Source: an uncultured Dokdonia sp.
GTDB lineage: Bacteria; Bacteroidota; Bacteroidia; Flavobacteriales; Flavobacteriaceae
Length of the DNA stretch: 64,000 bases
NCBI RefSeq assembly: GCF_947492535.1
Contig: NZ_CANLNH010000002.1
Location: 372,001-436,000 of the forward strand
Reading direction: 5' to 3'
Position 1 is the stretch's first letter, and each line of letters starts with the position of its first letter. A program made the position numbers and the translations under genes. Under the pieces are notes generated by a model. That model saw only the letters and a list, made by a program, of their open reading frames with translations. It ran no database searches and was not told where the DNA came from. Of the stretch, positions 7,401 through 16,651 are shown piece after piece.

Positions 7401-10127
7401 ATGAAAAAAATTACGTATGCTTTAGCATTCCTGTCCTTAGGAGTGTTTTCCTATTTACTCGTAAATAGAGGAGCTAATGGAGAAAGACAAAATAAAGAGT
7501 TACATTTAGTAGTTCCTACTCCTGCCAAGACAAAGAAAAAAACAATAGAAGAAAAATACGAACATACTCAAGATCGTGTAGAGTATGAATTTAATCTTCA
7601 GAAAGATCCCGTTTCTGGAGAAGTTCCAAAAATAGAACGAGCTCTAGAGTTAAATATAGGATTAGAAAAACTAAGTACTACTAATATTACTCAAGCTTCT
7701 GAGAATTCATATACCCTTAGAGGGCCATCAAATTTAGGAGGAAGAACAAGATCTATTATTATTGATATTTCTGATTCAACAGGAAATACCATGTTAGCTG
7801 GTGGTGTGAGTAGTGGTGTTTTTAGAACAACAAATGGTGGCGAGAGCTGGACTAAAGTTACACCTAATAATGAAATTCATAACGTCGTATCAATTGCACA
7901 AGATCCTCGTCCTGGATTTCAAAATATAATGTATTATTCTACAGGAGAACCATTAGGAAATTCAGCATCATTGGGTGCTGGATTTCTCGGACAAGGAATA
8001 TGGCAATCTGTAGATGGAGGGGTTACTTGGACTCAAATACCAGGCACAGATTCTACATTTGAAGCATTTGATTCACCTTTTGATCTTACATTTTCACTTG
8101 CAGTTAGTCCTATTACAGGAGATCTCTTTGTAGCAACTATCAACTCTATTATGCGATATGATGGAGCTACCTTTACAACAGAACTTAATGCAGGAGGAAA
8201 CAACTTTACTGATGTAGATATAGATACAACCGGCCGTGTTTATGCTGCTATAGGAGGAACAGGAGTTAATAATGGTGTTTATACCTCTGAAACTGGTGAT
8301 GGAACCTGGATACGCATTGCTGAAAATGGAGATCCTACAGGTTGGTCTTCTGTTGGAAGAGTTGTTGTTGCGACAGCACCATCAGATACGAATGTCCTTT
8401 ATGTTATTTATGGGAATGGAGCAAGTAGTGCTGCAAATCAAGTAGAGTCAGATATATGGCGCTATGATTTAGCTGCAGATGAATGGACTGATTTTACCTC
8501 AAAAATGCCTAATTTACCAGGAGGTCCTATAGGAGGTGTTGACCCTTTTTCTATCCAAGGAGGATATGATTTAGATATTGTTGTTAGGCCTGATGATGCA
8601 AATTATGTAGCAATTGCTGGCACAAGTGCTTATCGTATTGAAAATATTGAAACAGATAATTCGTTTGAGATTATAGGAGGGTATAACGGAGCTATGATTG
8701 CACTTTATGACACTCCAAATGGAGATACACATCACCCAGATGTTCACAGTCTAGTTTTTAGTCCATTTGATACTAATGTCTTTTTTACAGGATCTGATGG
8801 AGGAGTTCATAGAACAGATGACATTAATGCCCCAACAGTTGATTGGGTAAATCTTAATAATAATTATCAAACATATCAGTATTATGATGTTTTCCTAGAT
8901 CAATTAGAGGGGTCTGATTTTGTAATTGGAGGTGCTCAGGATAATGGAACCACTGGAGGTGGTGTTAGTGTTGGATTACCTAATGAAACAGAGATGCTTA
9001 CTATTTTTGGAGGTGATGGAGTTTCTGTTGGAATAGGTAGAACTGAAGGGAATCTTATTGGGTATTTTGGATCTCAATTAGGATTGATTTTAAGACAAAA
9101 CTTTACAACAGGAAATTTGGTAAATATTCAGCCTACTAATACTAATAATAGTCTATTTGTGACGTTATTCCATTTAGATCCTGATAATAATAATGCATTG
9201 TATTATGCTAATGGAGGACAATTATTTGGAACTACAAACGCGAGTACAGTTAATTCAAGTACTTGGAATAATTTAGGATTTTTACCAACTAATGAACTTT
9301 TAAGATCATTTGCAACAACTAGAGGAACTTATGACCCAGCTACAAGTTATTTATTAATTGGAGGACAAAATGGAGGGGTTTTCAGGTTAGATGACCCTCA
9401 AAATGCATCTAGTTTAGGTAATGCAATTAATATAACACCCCCAGCAGCTTCGACGGTGCAAGGGTCAATTGTTAGTGCAATGGCAATCCATCCAACAAAT
9501 CCTGATATTGCAATGGTTGTGTATGCTAATTATAACATCCCTAGTATTTTTATAACTTCAAATGCAACAAGTGACACGCCTGATTGGACGTTAGTAGAAG
9601 GTAATATAGCTCCTAACTCTATGAGGTCAGCTCAAATTTTAGAAGTTGAAGGTCAGATACAATATTTTGTAGGGACTGCAAGAGGTTTATATAGTAATAT
9701 TGATCCAGAAAATATTGATTGGGAACTAGAAGGAGGAAGTATATTAGGTATTCCTGTTGTAAGTGATTTAGAGTATCGTCCTTCAGATAATACTTTATTA
9801 ATAGGAACTCATGGAAATGGAATGTTTGCTACAGAATTAACAACCGTACTTGCTGTAGATGATTTTGCAGAAAATGATGCAGATGAGAATATACTACGAG
9901 TATTTCCGAACCCTACAAGCGACATATTGAACTTTAGAACTTCTGGAGCTAACAATATTAGAGAATATCAAATCATAGATTATACAGGAAGAATTCTGGA
10001 AGGAGGAGATGTAGCTAATCTTTCTCAAGGTACAATAGATGTAAGTGGATATACAAATGGAGTATATTTTATACGTGCTATTACTCAGAATAATGCAACA
10101 GTTACTACTCGATTTATTAAGAGATAG
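7401..10127 (+). CDS. Type IX-secreted sortilin/BNR-like propeller protein
   Basis: 908 residues: an N-terminal membrane or signal segment (residues 1-22), then repeated BNR/VPS10-like blades such as FRTTNGGESWTKV and QSVDGGVTWTQI between about 110 and 800, then a type A type IX secretion sorting domain from VFPNPTSD (about residue 835) to the end (VTTRFIKR). The protein should cross the outer membrane through the PorSS machinery and be attached or released. No catalytic residues can be assigned; homologues are annotated as glycosyl hydrolase-like without proof. A bidirectional terminator separates it from the convergent aminopeptidase gene. Confidence 0.88.
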   Translation: MKKITYALAFLSLGVFSYLLVNRGANGERQNKELHLVVPTPAKTKKKTIEEKYEHTQDRVEYEFNLQKDPVSGEVPKIERALELNIGLEKLSTTNITQASENSYTLRGPSNLGGRTRSIIIDISDSTGNTMLAGGVSSGVFRTTNGGESWTKVTPNNEIHNVVSIAQDPRPGFQNIMYYSTGEPLGNSASLGAGFLGQGIWQSVDGGVTWTQIPGTDSTFEAFDSPFDLTFSLAVSPITGDLFVATINSIMRYDGATFTTELNAGGNNFTDVDIDTTGRVYAAIGGTGVNNGVYTSETGDGTWIRIAENGDPTGWSSVGRVVVATAPSDTNVLYVIYGNGASSAANQVESDIWRYDLAADEWTDFTSKMPNLPGGPIGGVDPFSIQGGYDLDIVVRPDDANYVAIAGTSAYRIENIETDNSFEIIGGYNGAMIALYDTPNGDTHHPDVHSLVFSPFDTNVFFTGSDGGVHRTDDINAPTVDWVNLNNNYQTYQYYDVFLDQLEGSDFVIGGAQDNGTTGGGVSVGLPNETEMLTIFGGDGVSVGIGRTEGNLIGYFGSQLGLILRQNFTTGNLVNIQPTNTNNSLFVTLFHLDPDNNNALYYANGGQLFGTTNASTVNSSTWNNLGFLPTNELLRSFATTRGTYDPATSYLLIGGQNGGVFRLDDPQNASSLGNAINITPPAASTVQGSIVSAMAIHPTNPDIAMVVYANYNIPSIFITSNATSDTPDWTLVEGNIAPNSMRSAQILEVEGQIQYFVGTARGLYSNIDPENIDWELEGGSILGIPVVSDLEYRPSDNTLLIGTHGNGMFATELTTVLAVDDFAENDADENILRVFPNPTSDILNFRTSGANNIREYQIIDYTGRILEGGDVANLSQGTIDVSGYTNGVYFIRAITQNNATVTTRFIKR

Positions 10128-10147
10128 TAAACAATAATATATACAAT

Positions 10148-10177
10148 AAAAAATCCCGCTATTAAAGCGGGATTTTT
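10148..10177. terminator. Bidirectional intrinsic terminator
   Basis: ATCCCGCT (10153-10160) pairs with AGCGGGAT (10166-10173), with an A run on the left and T run on the right. It serves the convergent genes at 7401 (+) and 10194 (-). Confidence 0.9.
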
Positions 10178-10193
10178 GTTTTTTGGAAATAGC

Positions 10194-12032
10194 TTACTTT
10201 CTCCAATCGTTATTTTCTCGATTTATATCTGCCATCAATGTGCTAGGATCAATAGTCATTGATTTTATTTTTGACATAGGAACATCAATGGTAAATGTAT
10301 AGGTTGGATTTGTCCAAGGCCAATCTTCTAATTGAGTATAATTCGTTGTATTAGGTTTTTCTCCACGCATGATTCGTAAAGGTACGTAATACATTGATTC
10401 TCCTTTAGTCGTTGTAATCTGTAAATCTATAGGCATAGGCATCTCACCTTTTCGCGAAAGCGTAATTTTCGTTTTATTACCATCTTCAACAACTTCTGTA
10501 ATAGCATAATCTATTGTATTGGTAGTTTGTGTCCAATCGGTTAGATACCAATCTAATTGTATGCCTGATACTTTTTCTGCAGTACGCTTGATATCATTAG
10601 GCGTAGGATGTTTGAATGCAAAATCAGCATAATACCTTTTTAAGGTTTTTGCCAAGTTTTCTTCACCAATAATATAGCCTAATTGAGATAGGAAGATGGC
10701 TCCTTTACTATACGCTGCTACTCCATAAGCAAAGTTTCTATTATAGCGATCTGCATGCGTTGTCTGTGGCTGCTCATATCCACTTTCAACTAATCTATAA
10801 TATCCGCTATAAGATCCAGAAACAGGGTTTTCTCTGTTTTGTTCCATCACTTCATTCATGGCTTTTGCAGAGATATACGATGTAAAACCTTCATCCATCC
10901 ATTCGTGTTTTGCTTCGTTTGTTGCTAATAAGAATTGAAACCATGTGTGGGCAAATTCATGAGCAGTTACTCCTACTAAACTTCCAAAGCTTCGTTCTCC
11001 AGTAATTAAAGTACACATTGCGTACTCCATACCACCATCACCTCCTTGTATAACAGAGTATTGTTTGTATGGGTATTTGCCTACATGTTTATTAAGATAA
11101 GAAAGGATAGCTGCTGTTTTAGATTGTAGATTTTTCCAGTTTTCTATTATTTCTGGATTGTTCTTATATAAGAAGTGTAGTTCTACACCATTTTCACCTA
11201 TAATAGTATCATGTCTATAATTTGGATCTGCAGCCCATGTAAAATCATGTACGTTTGGTGCTACAAAATGCCAAGTGTATTTTCCTCTTTTTGTTTTAGG
11301 AGTAGCAGAAGCTCCTTCATCTTGGTAGCCATGTCCTACTTTATTTCCATTTTGCACATAACCAGTTCCTCCTAGTGTAAAGTCGGCATCTATTGTGATT
11401 TTCACATCAAAATCGCCCCATACCCCATGAAATTCACGTCCGATATAAGGATCTGCATGCCATCCTTCAAAATCGTATTCGGCAAGTTTAGGATACCATT
11501 GGGTCATAGATAATGCAACACCTTCTTTATTATTGCGGCCACTACGACGTATTTGTACAGGCACTTGTCCTGTAAAATCCATCTTAAAAGTGGTTTTTTG
11601 ACCAGGTAAAATAGGTTGAGCCAATATTACTTCTAGTACAGTTCCAGCAACAGTATAAGAGGTGTTTTTTCCATTTTGACTAAGGCTATTTACTTTCATA
11701 AATCCAATTTCATCAGGGGCTAATTTGCTTATTCGATCACCTACGCGAGGATCTGGATCGGCAATAGAGCGTGATCGTATATCCATTTCGCTTCCTGGTT
11801 GAAAGGCATTAAAATAAAGGTGATAAAACACCTGAGTTAGGGTGTCAGGAGAGTTATTGGTATACGTTAACTCTTGTTTTCCATCGTATTGATAGTTATT
11901 TACATTCATGTCGATTTCCATTTTGTAATCAACATGTTGTTGCCAATATGAGGTGTTTTGTGCAATACTATTTGTGATAAAAAAGGCACATAGGCCTACA
12001 AAAAGAAAGCATTTTAGAATAGGTTTGATCAT
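10194..12032 (-). CDS. M1-family zinc metallopeptidase, exported
   Basis: 612 residues with a signal peptide (cut near NSIAQ, about residue 25). The M1 zinc site is intact: HEFAH, 18 residues, then Glu in WMDEGF, preceded by the GGMEYAM exopeptidase motif. It should be an aminopeptidase in the periplasm or on the surface, degrading peptides for uptake. Only 6 bp separate it from the subtilase gene upstream, so the two are probably one operon of secreted proteases. The palindrome at 10450-10462 encodes TLSRK in the C-terminal beta domain. Confidence 0.93.
   Translation of the reverse strand: MIKPILKCFLFVGLCAFFITNSIAQNTSYWQQHVDYKMEIDMNVNNYQYDGKQELTYTNNSPDTLTQVFYHLYFNAFQPGSEMDIRSRSIADPDPRVGDRISKLAPDEIGFMKVNSLSQNGKNTSYTVAGTVLEVILAQPILPGQKTTFKMDFTGQVPVQIRRSGRNNKEGVALSMTQWYPKLAEYDFEGWHADPYIGREFHGVWGDFDVKITIDADFTLGGTGYVQNGNKVGHGYQDEGASATPKTKRGKYTWHFVAPNVHDFTWAADPNYRHDTIIGENGVELHFLYKNNPEIIENWKNLQSKTAAILSYLNKHVGKYPYKQYSVIQGGDGGMEYAMCTLITGERSFGSLVGVTAHEFAHTWFQFLLATNEAKHEWMDEGFTSYISAKAMNEVMEQNRENPVSGSYSGYYRLVESGYEQPQTTHADRYNRNFAYGVAAYSKGAIFLSQLGYIIGEENLAKTLKRYYADFAFKHPTPNDIKRTAEKVSGIQLDWYLTDWTQTTNTIDYAITEVVEDGNKTKITLSRKGEMPMPIDLQITTTKGESMYYVPLRIMRGEKPNTTNYTQLEDWPWTNPTYTFTIDVPMSKIKSMTIDPSTLMADINRENNDWRK
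10450..10462. repeat. TTTCGCGAAA palindrome, one arm shortened
   Basis: TTTCGCGAAAGCG in the aminopeptidase gene; the left arm outside the decamer has diverged. Confidence 0.8.
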
Positions 12033-12038
12033 TGGTAC

Positions 12039-13706
12039 TTATTTATTTAGTGCTGCCAATTTAAAGGCATTATACATATTTACTATTTTTCCTGATTTAG
12101 AAAGTTCATCAAAACGAGCTCTTTTAGATGGATCTCCAGATACAATTACAGAGTTAGTAGTCAGTGATCCACTTTTCATAATAATGTCTTTTATTTGACT
12201 TGCTTTAAGCTTAGGGTAATAACTTCGTAACATAGCAGCAACTCCGGCTGTATTTGGAGCCGCCATAGACGTTCCTTGTAGAAATTCATAGGTGTTATTA
12301 GGTGTTGTTGACCAAATACGAACTCCAGGAGCAAAAACATCTACATTGGACTTTCCATAGTTGGAAAAGTTTGCAACCATTTCACCTCCGTATTTTTTAT
12401 TCAATGCGCCTACTGTTAGAAATGTATTACTTATTTCGGGATTATTACCCCATTGATCATTAGGAAATACTCTATGTGTAGCATCATCTAGATTATATCC
12501 TTCATTCCCAGCAGCATTCACAATAAGCACATCTTTTTTGGCAGCATATTTAATCGCATCATATACCCATCCTGGGTTTTGAGAATAATACTTACCAAAA
12601 GAAGTGTTGATTACTTTGGCTCCATTATCTACAGCATAACGAATAGCCAATGCAATATCTTTGTCGTACTCATCTCCGTTAGGAACAGCGCGCAATACCA
12701 TAAGTTTGATATTGCTATTGGCAATGCCATCCATACCTTTACCATTATTGCGTTGTGCAGCAATAATACCCCCCACATGTGTACCGTGTCTAGCTCCTTC
12801 AGCTTCAGGTCCAGTAACATTATTGTCTCCGTATCCTTTATCTTCTATATCATAGGGGTTATCTCCTAATACTTTTCTGAAAGATGCATTTAAACTGTAA
12901 TTAACAAACTGATCTTCAATTTGTTCTAAATCTTTCCCTATTAATGTTATAATATCAGGAATACTATCACTAAACTGGAACATTTGCGTTAAAAAACCAA
13001 TATGATTCTGCATTTCTTCATTTGGATTTTTAATAGCGTTTAATTCTTTAAGACTATAATCTTCCTTCCCTAATTTTTTTGATACAACTGTATGTGATGC
13101 TTCTACTTGTTGTTTTATTTGGGTAGTACGTTGTAAAACACCTTGAAGCTCTTGTATTTTTTCAGAATGTTCAGATTTTGCTTTTTGATAAGACAGGAAA
13201 ACATCTTTTTTATTTGCTGGAATTTGAGCAACTGTTTTTCCTTTAAACTCAGAATCGTAGCGATCTACAATTCTGGAAAGTTCTAATTGTTCGTCTGTAA
13301 TGTTTCCTAAGAAATTCCATCCATGAATATCGTCTATATATCCATTATTATCGTCGTCTTTTCCATTACCAGGAATCTCTTTAGAGTTTGTCCAAATGGA
13401 GTTTTTAAGATCTTCGTGAGTAATATCTATTCCACTATCAATAACAGCGACAATAGTTTGAACACCTGATTTTCCTGGAAGGATTTCGGCATATGTCTTT
13501 TCAACACTCATACCAGGTATAGTGTCATTCATCAAATCTTTAGAACTCCACGATTTTTCTTGTGCTTCTGAAAGTGATTTAACTTTTAAAGGATTGTTGT
13601 CTACATTTACTTCTGCCACAGAAACTAAAGGAGCAGGAGTATCACAAGCTACTATAAGAGTAGCCATTGTAATGATAAGGGTGATTTTTTTATAAATAGT
13701 ATGCAT
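12039..13706 (-). CDS. Subtilisin-like (S8) serine protease lipoprotein
   Basis: 555 residues. The signal ends in a lipobox (TLIVAC, Cys at 21), so the protease is lipid-anchored. The catalytic triad is intact: Asp about 90 in AVIDSGIDITH, His about 307 in RHGTHVGG, and Ser about 479 in GTSMAAP. The Asp-to-His spacing of roughly 215 residues is far greater than in subtilisin. The extra part (about 150-265) is Lys/Glu/Gln-rich and looks helical, perhaps an exosite or prodomain-like insert. It is upstream of the M1 peptidase and 17 bp downstream of the MBL hydrolase gene. Confidence 0.93.
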   Translation of the reverse strand: MHTIYKKITLIITMATLIVACDTPAPLVSVAEVNVDNNPLKVKSLSEAQEKSWSSKDLMNDTIPGMSVEKTYAEILPGKSGVQTIVAVIDSGIDITHEDLKNSIWTNSKEIPGNGKDDDNNGYIDDIHGWNFLGNITDEQLELSRIVDRYDSEFKGKTVAQIPANKKDVFLSYQKAKSEHSEKIQELQGVLQRTTQIKQQVEASHTVVSKKLGKEDYSLKELNAIKNPNEEMQNHIGFLTQMFQFSDSIPDIITLIGKDLEQIEDQFVNYSLNASFRKVLGDNPYDIEDKGYGDNNVTGPEAEGARHGTHVGGIIAAQRNNGKGMDGIANSNIKLMVLRAVPNGDEYDKDIALAIRYAVDNGAKVINTSFGKYYSQNPGWVYDAIKYAAKKDVLIVNAAGNEGYNLDDATHRVFPNDQWGNNPEISNTFLTVGALNKKYGGEMVANFSNYGKSNVDVFAPGVRIWSTTPNNTYEFLQGTSMAAPNTAGVAAMLRSYYPKLKASQIKDIIMKSGSLTTNSVIVSGDPSKRARFDELSKSGKIVNMYNAFKLAALNK

Positions 13707-13723
13707 TTTAATAGGTAATAAAT

Positions 13724-14581
13724 TTAAAGAATTTCATTTAGAGCAAAAGTATCTTTAAGACGGACTCCTTTTTCGGTATGCTGTACAGTAATGATAGGAT
13801 TATGAGCATCATGTTCTAGCCATAAATAATATCCTTTATCTGCAGCAGTATTTAAAAAGAGTTCTTTCTCGTCTAAAGTAAGTAGCGGTCGCGTATCATA
13901 CCCCATTACAAAGGGCAAAGGCAAATGCCCCGCAGTAGGGAGTAAATCTGCCATAAAAACAATTGTTTTGTCTTGGTATGTAATATGAGGAATCATTTGT
14001 TTATCTGTATGCCCATCTGCAAAAAAGATACCAAAACCCAGTTCTGATGTTTCTTGAAAATGAGTTCCTTCTCTTGAGATAAATTGTAATTGGCCACTTT
14101 CTTCCATAGGAAGAATGTTTTCTTTTAAGAAAGAAGCACGTTCTCTTCTATTAGGTTGTGTTGCCCATTTCCAATGATCTTCATTACTCCAAAAGGTAGC
14201 ATTTTTAAACGCAGGTTCGTATCCTGTTCTGTCTTTATTCCATTGTACAGAGCCTCCACAATGATCAAAGTGAAGATGCGTCATAAACACATCTGTAATA
14301 TCATCTCGATGGAAACCATGCTTTGCCAATGAAGTATCTATAGTATAATCCCCCCATAAATGGTAATAACTATAAAACTTTTCAGATTGCTTATTTCCCA
14401 TTCCCGTATCTATAAGAATAAGACGATCCCCATCTTCTATAAGCATACAGCGCGCAGCAATATCAATCATATTGTTTGCATCTGCTGGATTGGTACGTGT
14501 CCATAACGTTTTAGGAACTACGCCAAACATAGCGCCACCATCTAATTTAAAATGACCAGCTTCTATGGGATATATTTTCAT
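13724..14581 (-). CDS. MBL-fold metallohydrolase
   Basis: 285 residues with the metallo-beta-lactamase metal site HLHFDHCGG (about residues 100-108), a downstream GHT and a late His. No signal peptide, so probably cytoplasmic. Sequence type resembles N-acyl homoserine lactonase/quinoprotein-like MBL proteins, but the substrate cannot be told from sequence. First gene of the leftward block with the two proteases; the divergent antiporter starts about 215 bp away. Confidence 0.85.
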   Translation of the reverse strand: MKIYPIEAGHFKLDGGAMFGVVPKTLWTRTNPADANNMIDIAARCMLIEDGDRLILIDTGMGNKQSEKFYSYYHLWGDYTIDTSLAKHGFHRDDITDVFMTHLHFDHCGGSVQWNKDRTGYEPAFKNATFWSNEDHWKWATQPNRRERASFLKENILPMEESGQLQFISREGTHFQETSELGFGIFFADGHTDKQMIPHITYQDKTIVFMADLLPTAGHLPLPFVMGYDTRPLLTLDEKELFLNTAADKGYYLWLEHDAHNPIITVQHTEKGVRLKDTFALNEIL

Positions 14582-14633
14582 AAAATCTATTTGTATATTT
14601 AAAAAGAGCGTAGATAAAATAGGTGTTGATCTG

Positions 14634-14657
14634 TATACGCTTTCGCGAAAGCGTATA
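14634..14657. repeat. TTTCGCGAAA palindrome, 24 bp, intergenic
   Basis: The longest perfect copy in the window: TATACGC + TTTCGCGAAA + GCGTATA. It lies between divergent genes, 53 bp upstream of the MBL gene start. Confidence 0.9.
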
Positions 14658-14699
14658 AAACCATCTTTTTCTCATATCTAAAATCTATGCAAAATAAGG

Positions 14700-14741
14700 A
14701 AAAAGGCATTTTTACAAAGATTTCTCGATGCCTTTTTAACA
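14700..14741. terminator. Terminator-like hairpin in a divergent gap
   Basis: AAAAAGGCAT (14700-14709) pairs with ATGCCTTTTT (14728-14737) around an 18-nt loop. Neither neighbour gene ends here, so it may be a leader hairpin for the antiporter gene or the end of a small RNA. Confidence 0.45.
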
Positions 14742-14796
14742 AAGAATTGTATATTCCTTATTTGTGAAGTAGCTTTAACATCTAAATGGAGCGTAT

Positions 14797-16647
14797 ATGT
14801 TAGAATTAGCAGGAATTATTATTCTAGGAATTATTGCACAGTGGGTGGCTTGGCGATTAAAATTGCCTGCAATTCTACCGCTTATACTGATAGGCCTTTT
14901 AGTAGGACCTTTTTCTACATTATTTTCTGATGATGGAACAAAGTGGATAGAACCCATATGGAATGGAGTAGAAGGGTTTTTTCCAGGAGAAAGTCTTTAT
15001 TATTTTGTTTCATTAGCCATAAGTATTATCCTCTTTGAAGGAGGACTTACGCTTAAACGGTCTGAACTTCGTAATATAGGTCCTGTAATAACCAAACTTA
15101 TTACTCTTGGTAGTATCGTAACTTTTGTAGGAGCTGGCGCTGCTACTTATTTTATTTTTGGACTTAGTCTTAAGATTTCTTTTCTGTTTTCTGGGCTTAT
15201 TATTGTAACAGGCCCTACGGTGATTTCTCCAATTTTACGTAACATTCCCCTTAAAAAGGATGTATCTTCTGTATTAAAATGGGAAGGGATATTAATAGAT
15301 CCTATAGGTGCATTAGTTGCTGTATTAGTATATGAGTTTATTTCAGCAGAGGGAGGAGGAGAATTTACAGTCACAGCACTTAAAGAATTTGGTAAAATTG
15401 TTCTTTTTGGAAGTACATTTGGTTTTTCTTTTGCACATGCACTAGCTTTTGCAACTAAAAAACATTTGATTCCGCACTACCTCCTTAATGTAGCTACATT
15501 ATCTGCTGTATTAGGTGTTTTTGTGATGTCAGATGCGTTTGCACATGAATCTGGATTACTTGCAGTTGTAGTAATGGGAATGGTGCTTGGGAATATTAAC
15601 TTACCTAATTTAAAAGAGCTCTTATATTTTAAAGAATCGTTAAGTGTCTTATTAATTTCTATTTTATTTATACTTCTATCTGCAAATATTAATATAGAAG
15701 ACCTACAATTACTGTATAGATGGGAAACAGCTGTTTTGTTTCTTGTTGTTGTGTTTGTAATACGACCCATAGGCGTATTTCTTAGTACAAATGGCTCTGA
15801 TCTCAAAATGAATGAGCGTATTTTTATCAGTTGGGTAGGACCTCGTGGTATTGTCGCTGCTGGTATTGCTTCCCTGTTTGGTTCAAAATTATTATTAAAA
15901 GGAGAACCAGGAGCAGAGTATATTACTCCGTTAGTTTTTATGATTGTATTAGGAACAGTATTATTAAACGCTACTACAGCACGAATCTTTGCTAAAGCAA
16001 TAGGCGTTTTCCTTAAAAAATCTGATGGAATCTTAATTGTAGGAGCCTCAGAGGTATCACGATTAATTGCTAAATATTTACAAAAAAATGATAGGCATGT
16101 AGTACTTTTAGATAGTAATGGAGCAAATGTTCGTATGGCAAAAGAAGCAGAATTAGATGCTATCGAAGCCAACATATATTCTGATGATGTTACAGATAAT
16201 GTTGAGCTTAGTCATATAGGTTATTTAATGTCACTAACGGGAAGTAGTGAAGTGAATAACTACGCAATAAACCGATTTAGAAAACAGTTTGGTGAGAATG
16301 GCGCTTTTAGACTTATTTCAAAAAGAGAGATGGACGATCCAAATAATATTCCTAAAGAGGGTCTTTTTTCTACAACAGACGATTATATCAATCTAATAGA
16401 AGTCGCTAGAAAATATCCAACTATTCAGGAAGTTCCTGTAAATTCTCAAGAAGAGTTTACATCTATAACGGAAGTATTATTACAGGAAAAGGAAATGATC
16501 CCTCTATTCATTAAAGAGAAAGATGGGTATATTGATATTATAAGCTCCCGTATAGAAGAGATAGAATCAAAATCTTTTGAAGGTTGTAATGTGGTATATC
16601 TAGGAAAGCCGATGATTAACAAACTTGAGAAAACTGCAAATGAATAG
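14797..16647 (+). CDS. CPA1-type cation/proton antiporter with C-terminal TrkA-N domain
   Basis: 616 residues: about 12 membrane segments (1-400) with the antiporter core, then a Rossmann nucleotide-binding RCK/TrkA-N domain beginning GILIVGASEVSRL (about 408). It exchanges Na+ or K+ for protons across the inner membrane and is probably gated by NAD(H) or a nucleotide. The ATG at 14786 is out of frame, so the start at 14797 is favoured. It is convergent with the MATE gene, with only 4 bp between the stop codons. Confidence 0.9.
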   Translation: MLELAGIIILGIIAQWVAWRLKLPAILPLILIGLLVGPFSTLFSDDGTKWIEPIWNGVEGFFPGESLYYFVSLAISIILFEGGLTLKRSELRNIGPVITKLITLGSIVTFVGAGAATYFIFGLSLKISFLFSGLIIVTGPTVISPILRNIPLKKDVSSVLKWEGILIDPIGALVAVLVYEFISAEGGGEFTVTALKEFGKIVLFGSTFGFSFAHALAFATKKHLIPHYLLNVATLSAVLGVFVMSDAFAHESGLLAVVVMGMVLGNINLPNLKELLYFKESLSVLLISILFILLSANINIEDLQLLYRWETAVLFLVVVFVIRPIGVFLSTNGSDLKMNERIFISWVGPRGIVAAGIASLFGSKLLLKGEPGAEYITPLVFMIVLGTVLLNATTARIFAKAIGVFLKKSDGILIVGASEVSRLIAKYLQKNDRHVVLLDSNGANVRMAKEAELDAIEANIYSDDVTDNVELSHIGYLMSLTGSSEVNNYAINRFRKQFGENGAFRLISKREMDDPNNIPKEGLFSTTDDYINLIEVARKYPTIQEVPVNSQEEFTSITEVLLQEKEMIPLFIKEKDGYIDIISSRIEEIESKSFEGCNVVYLGKPMINKLEKTANE

Positions 16648-16651
16648 TGAT

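Noticed and set aside
15477-16175. 232-codon antisense frame inside the antiporter gene
   Set aside because: Shadow of a well-supported transporter gene on the other strand; composition is not protein-like.
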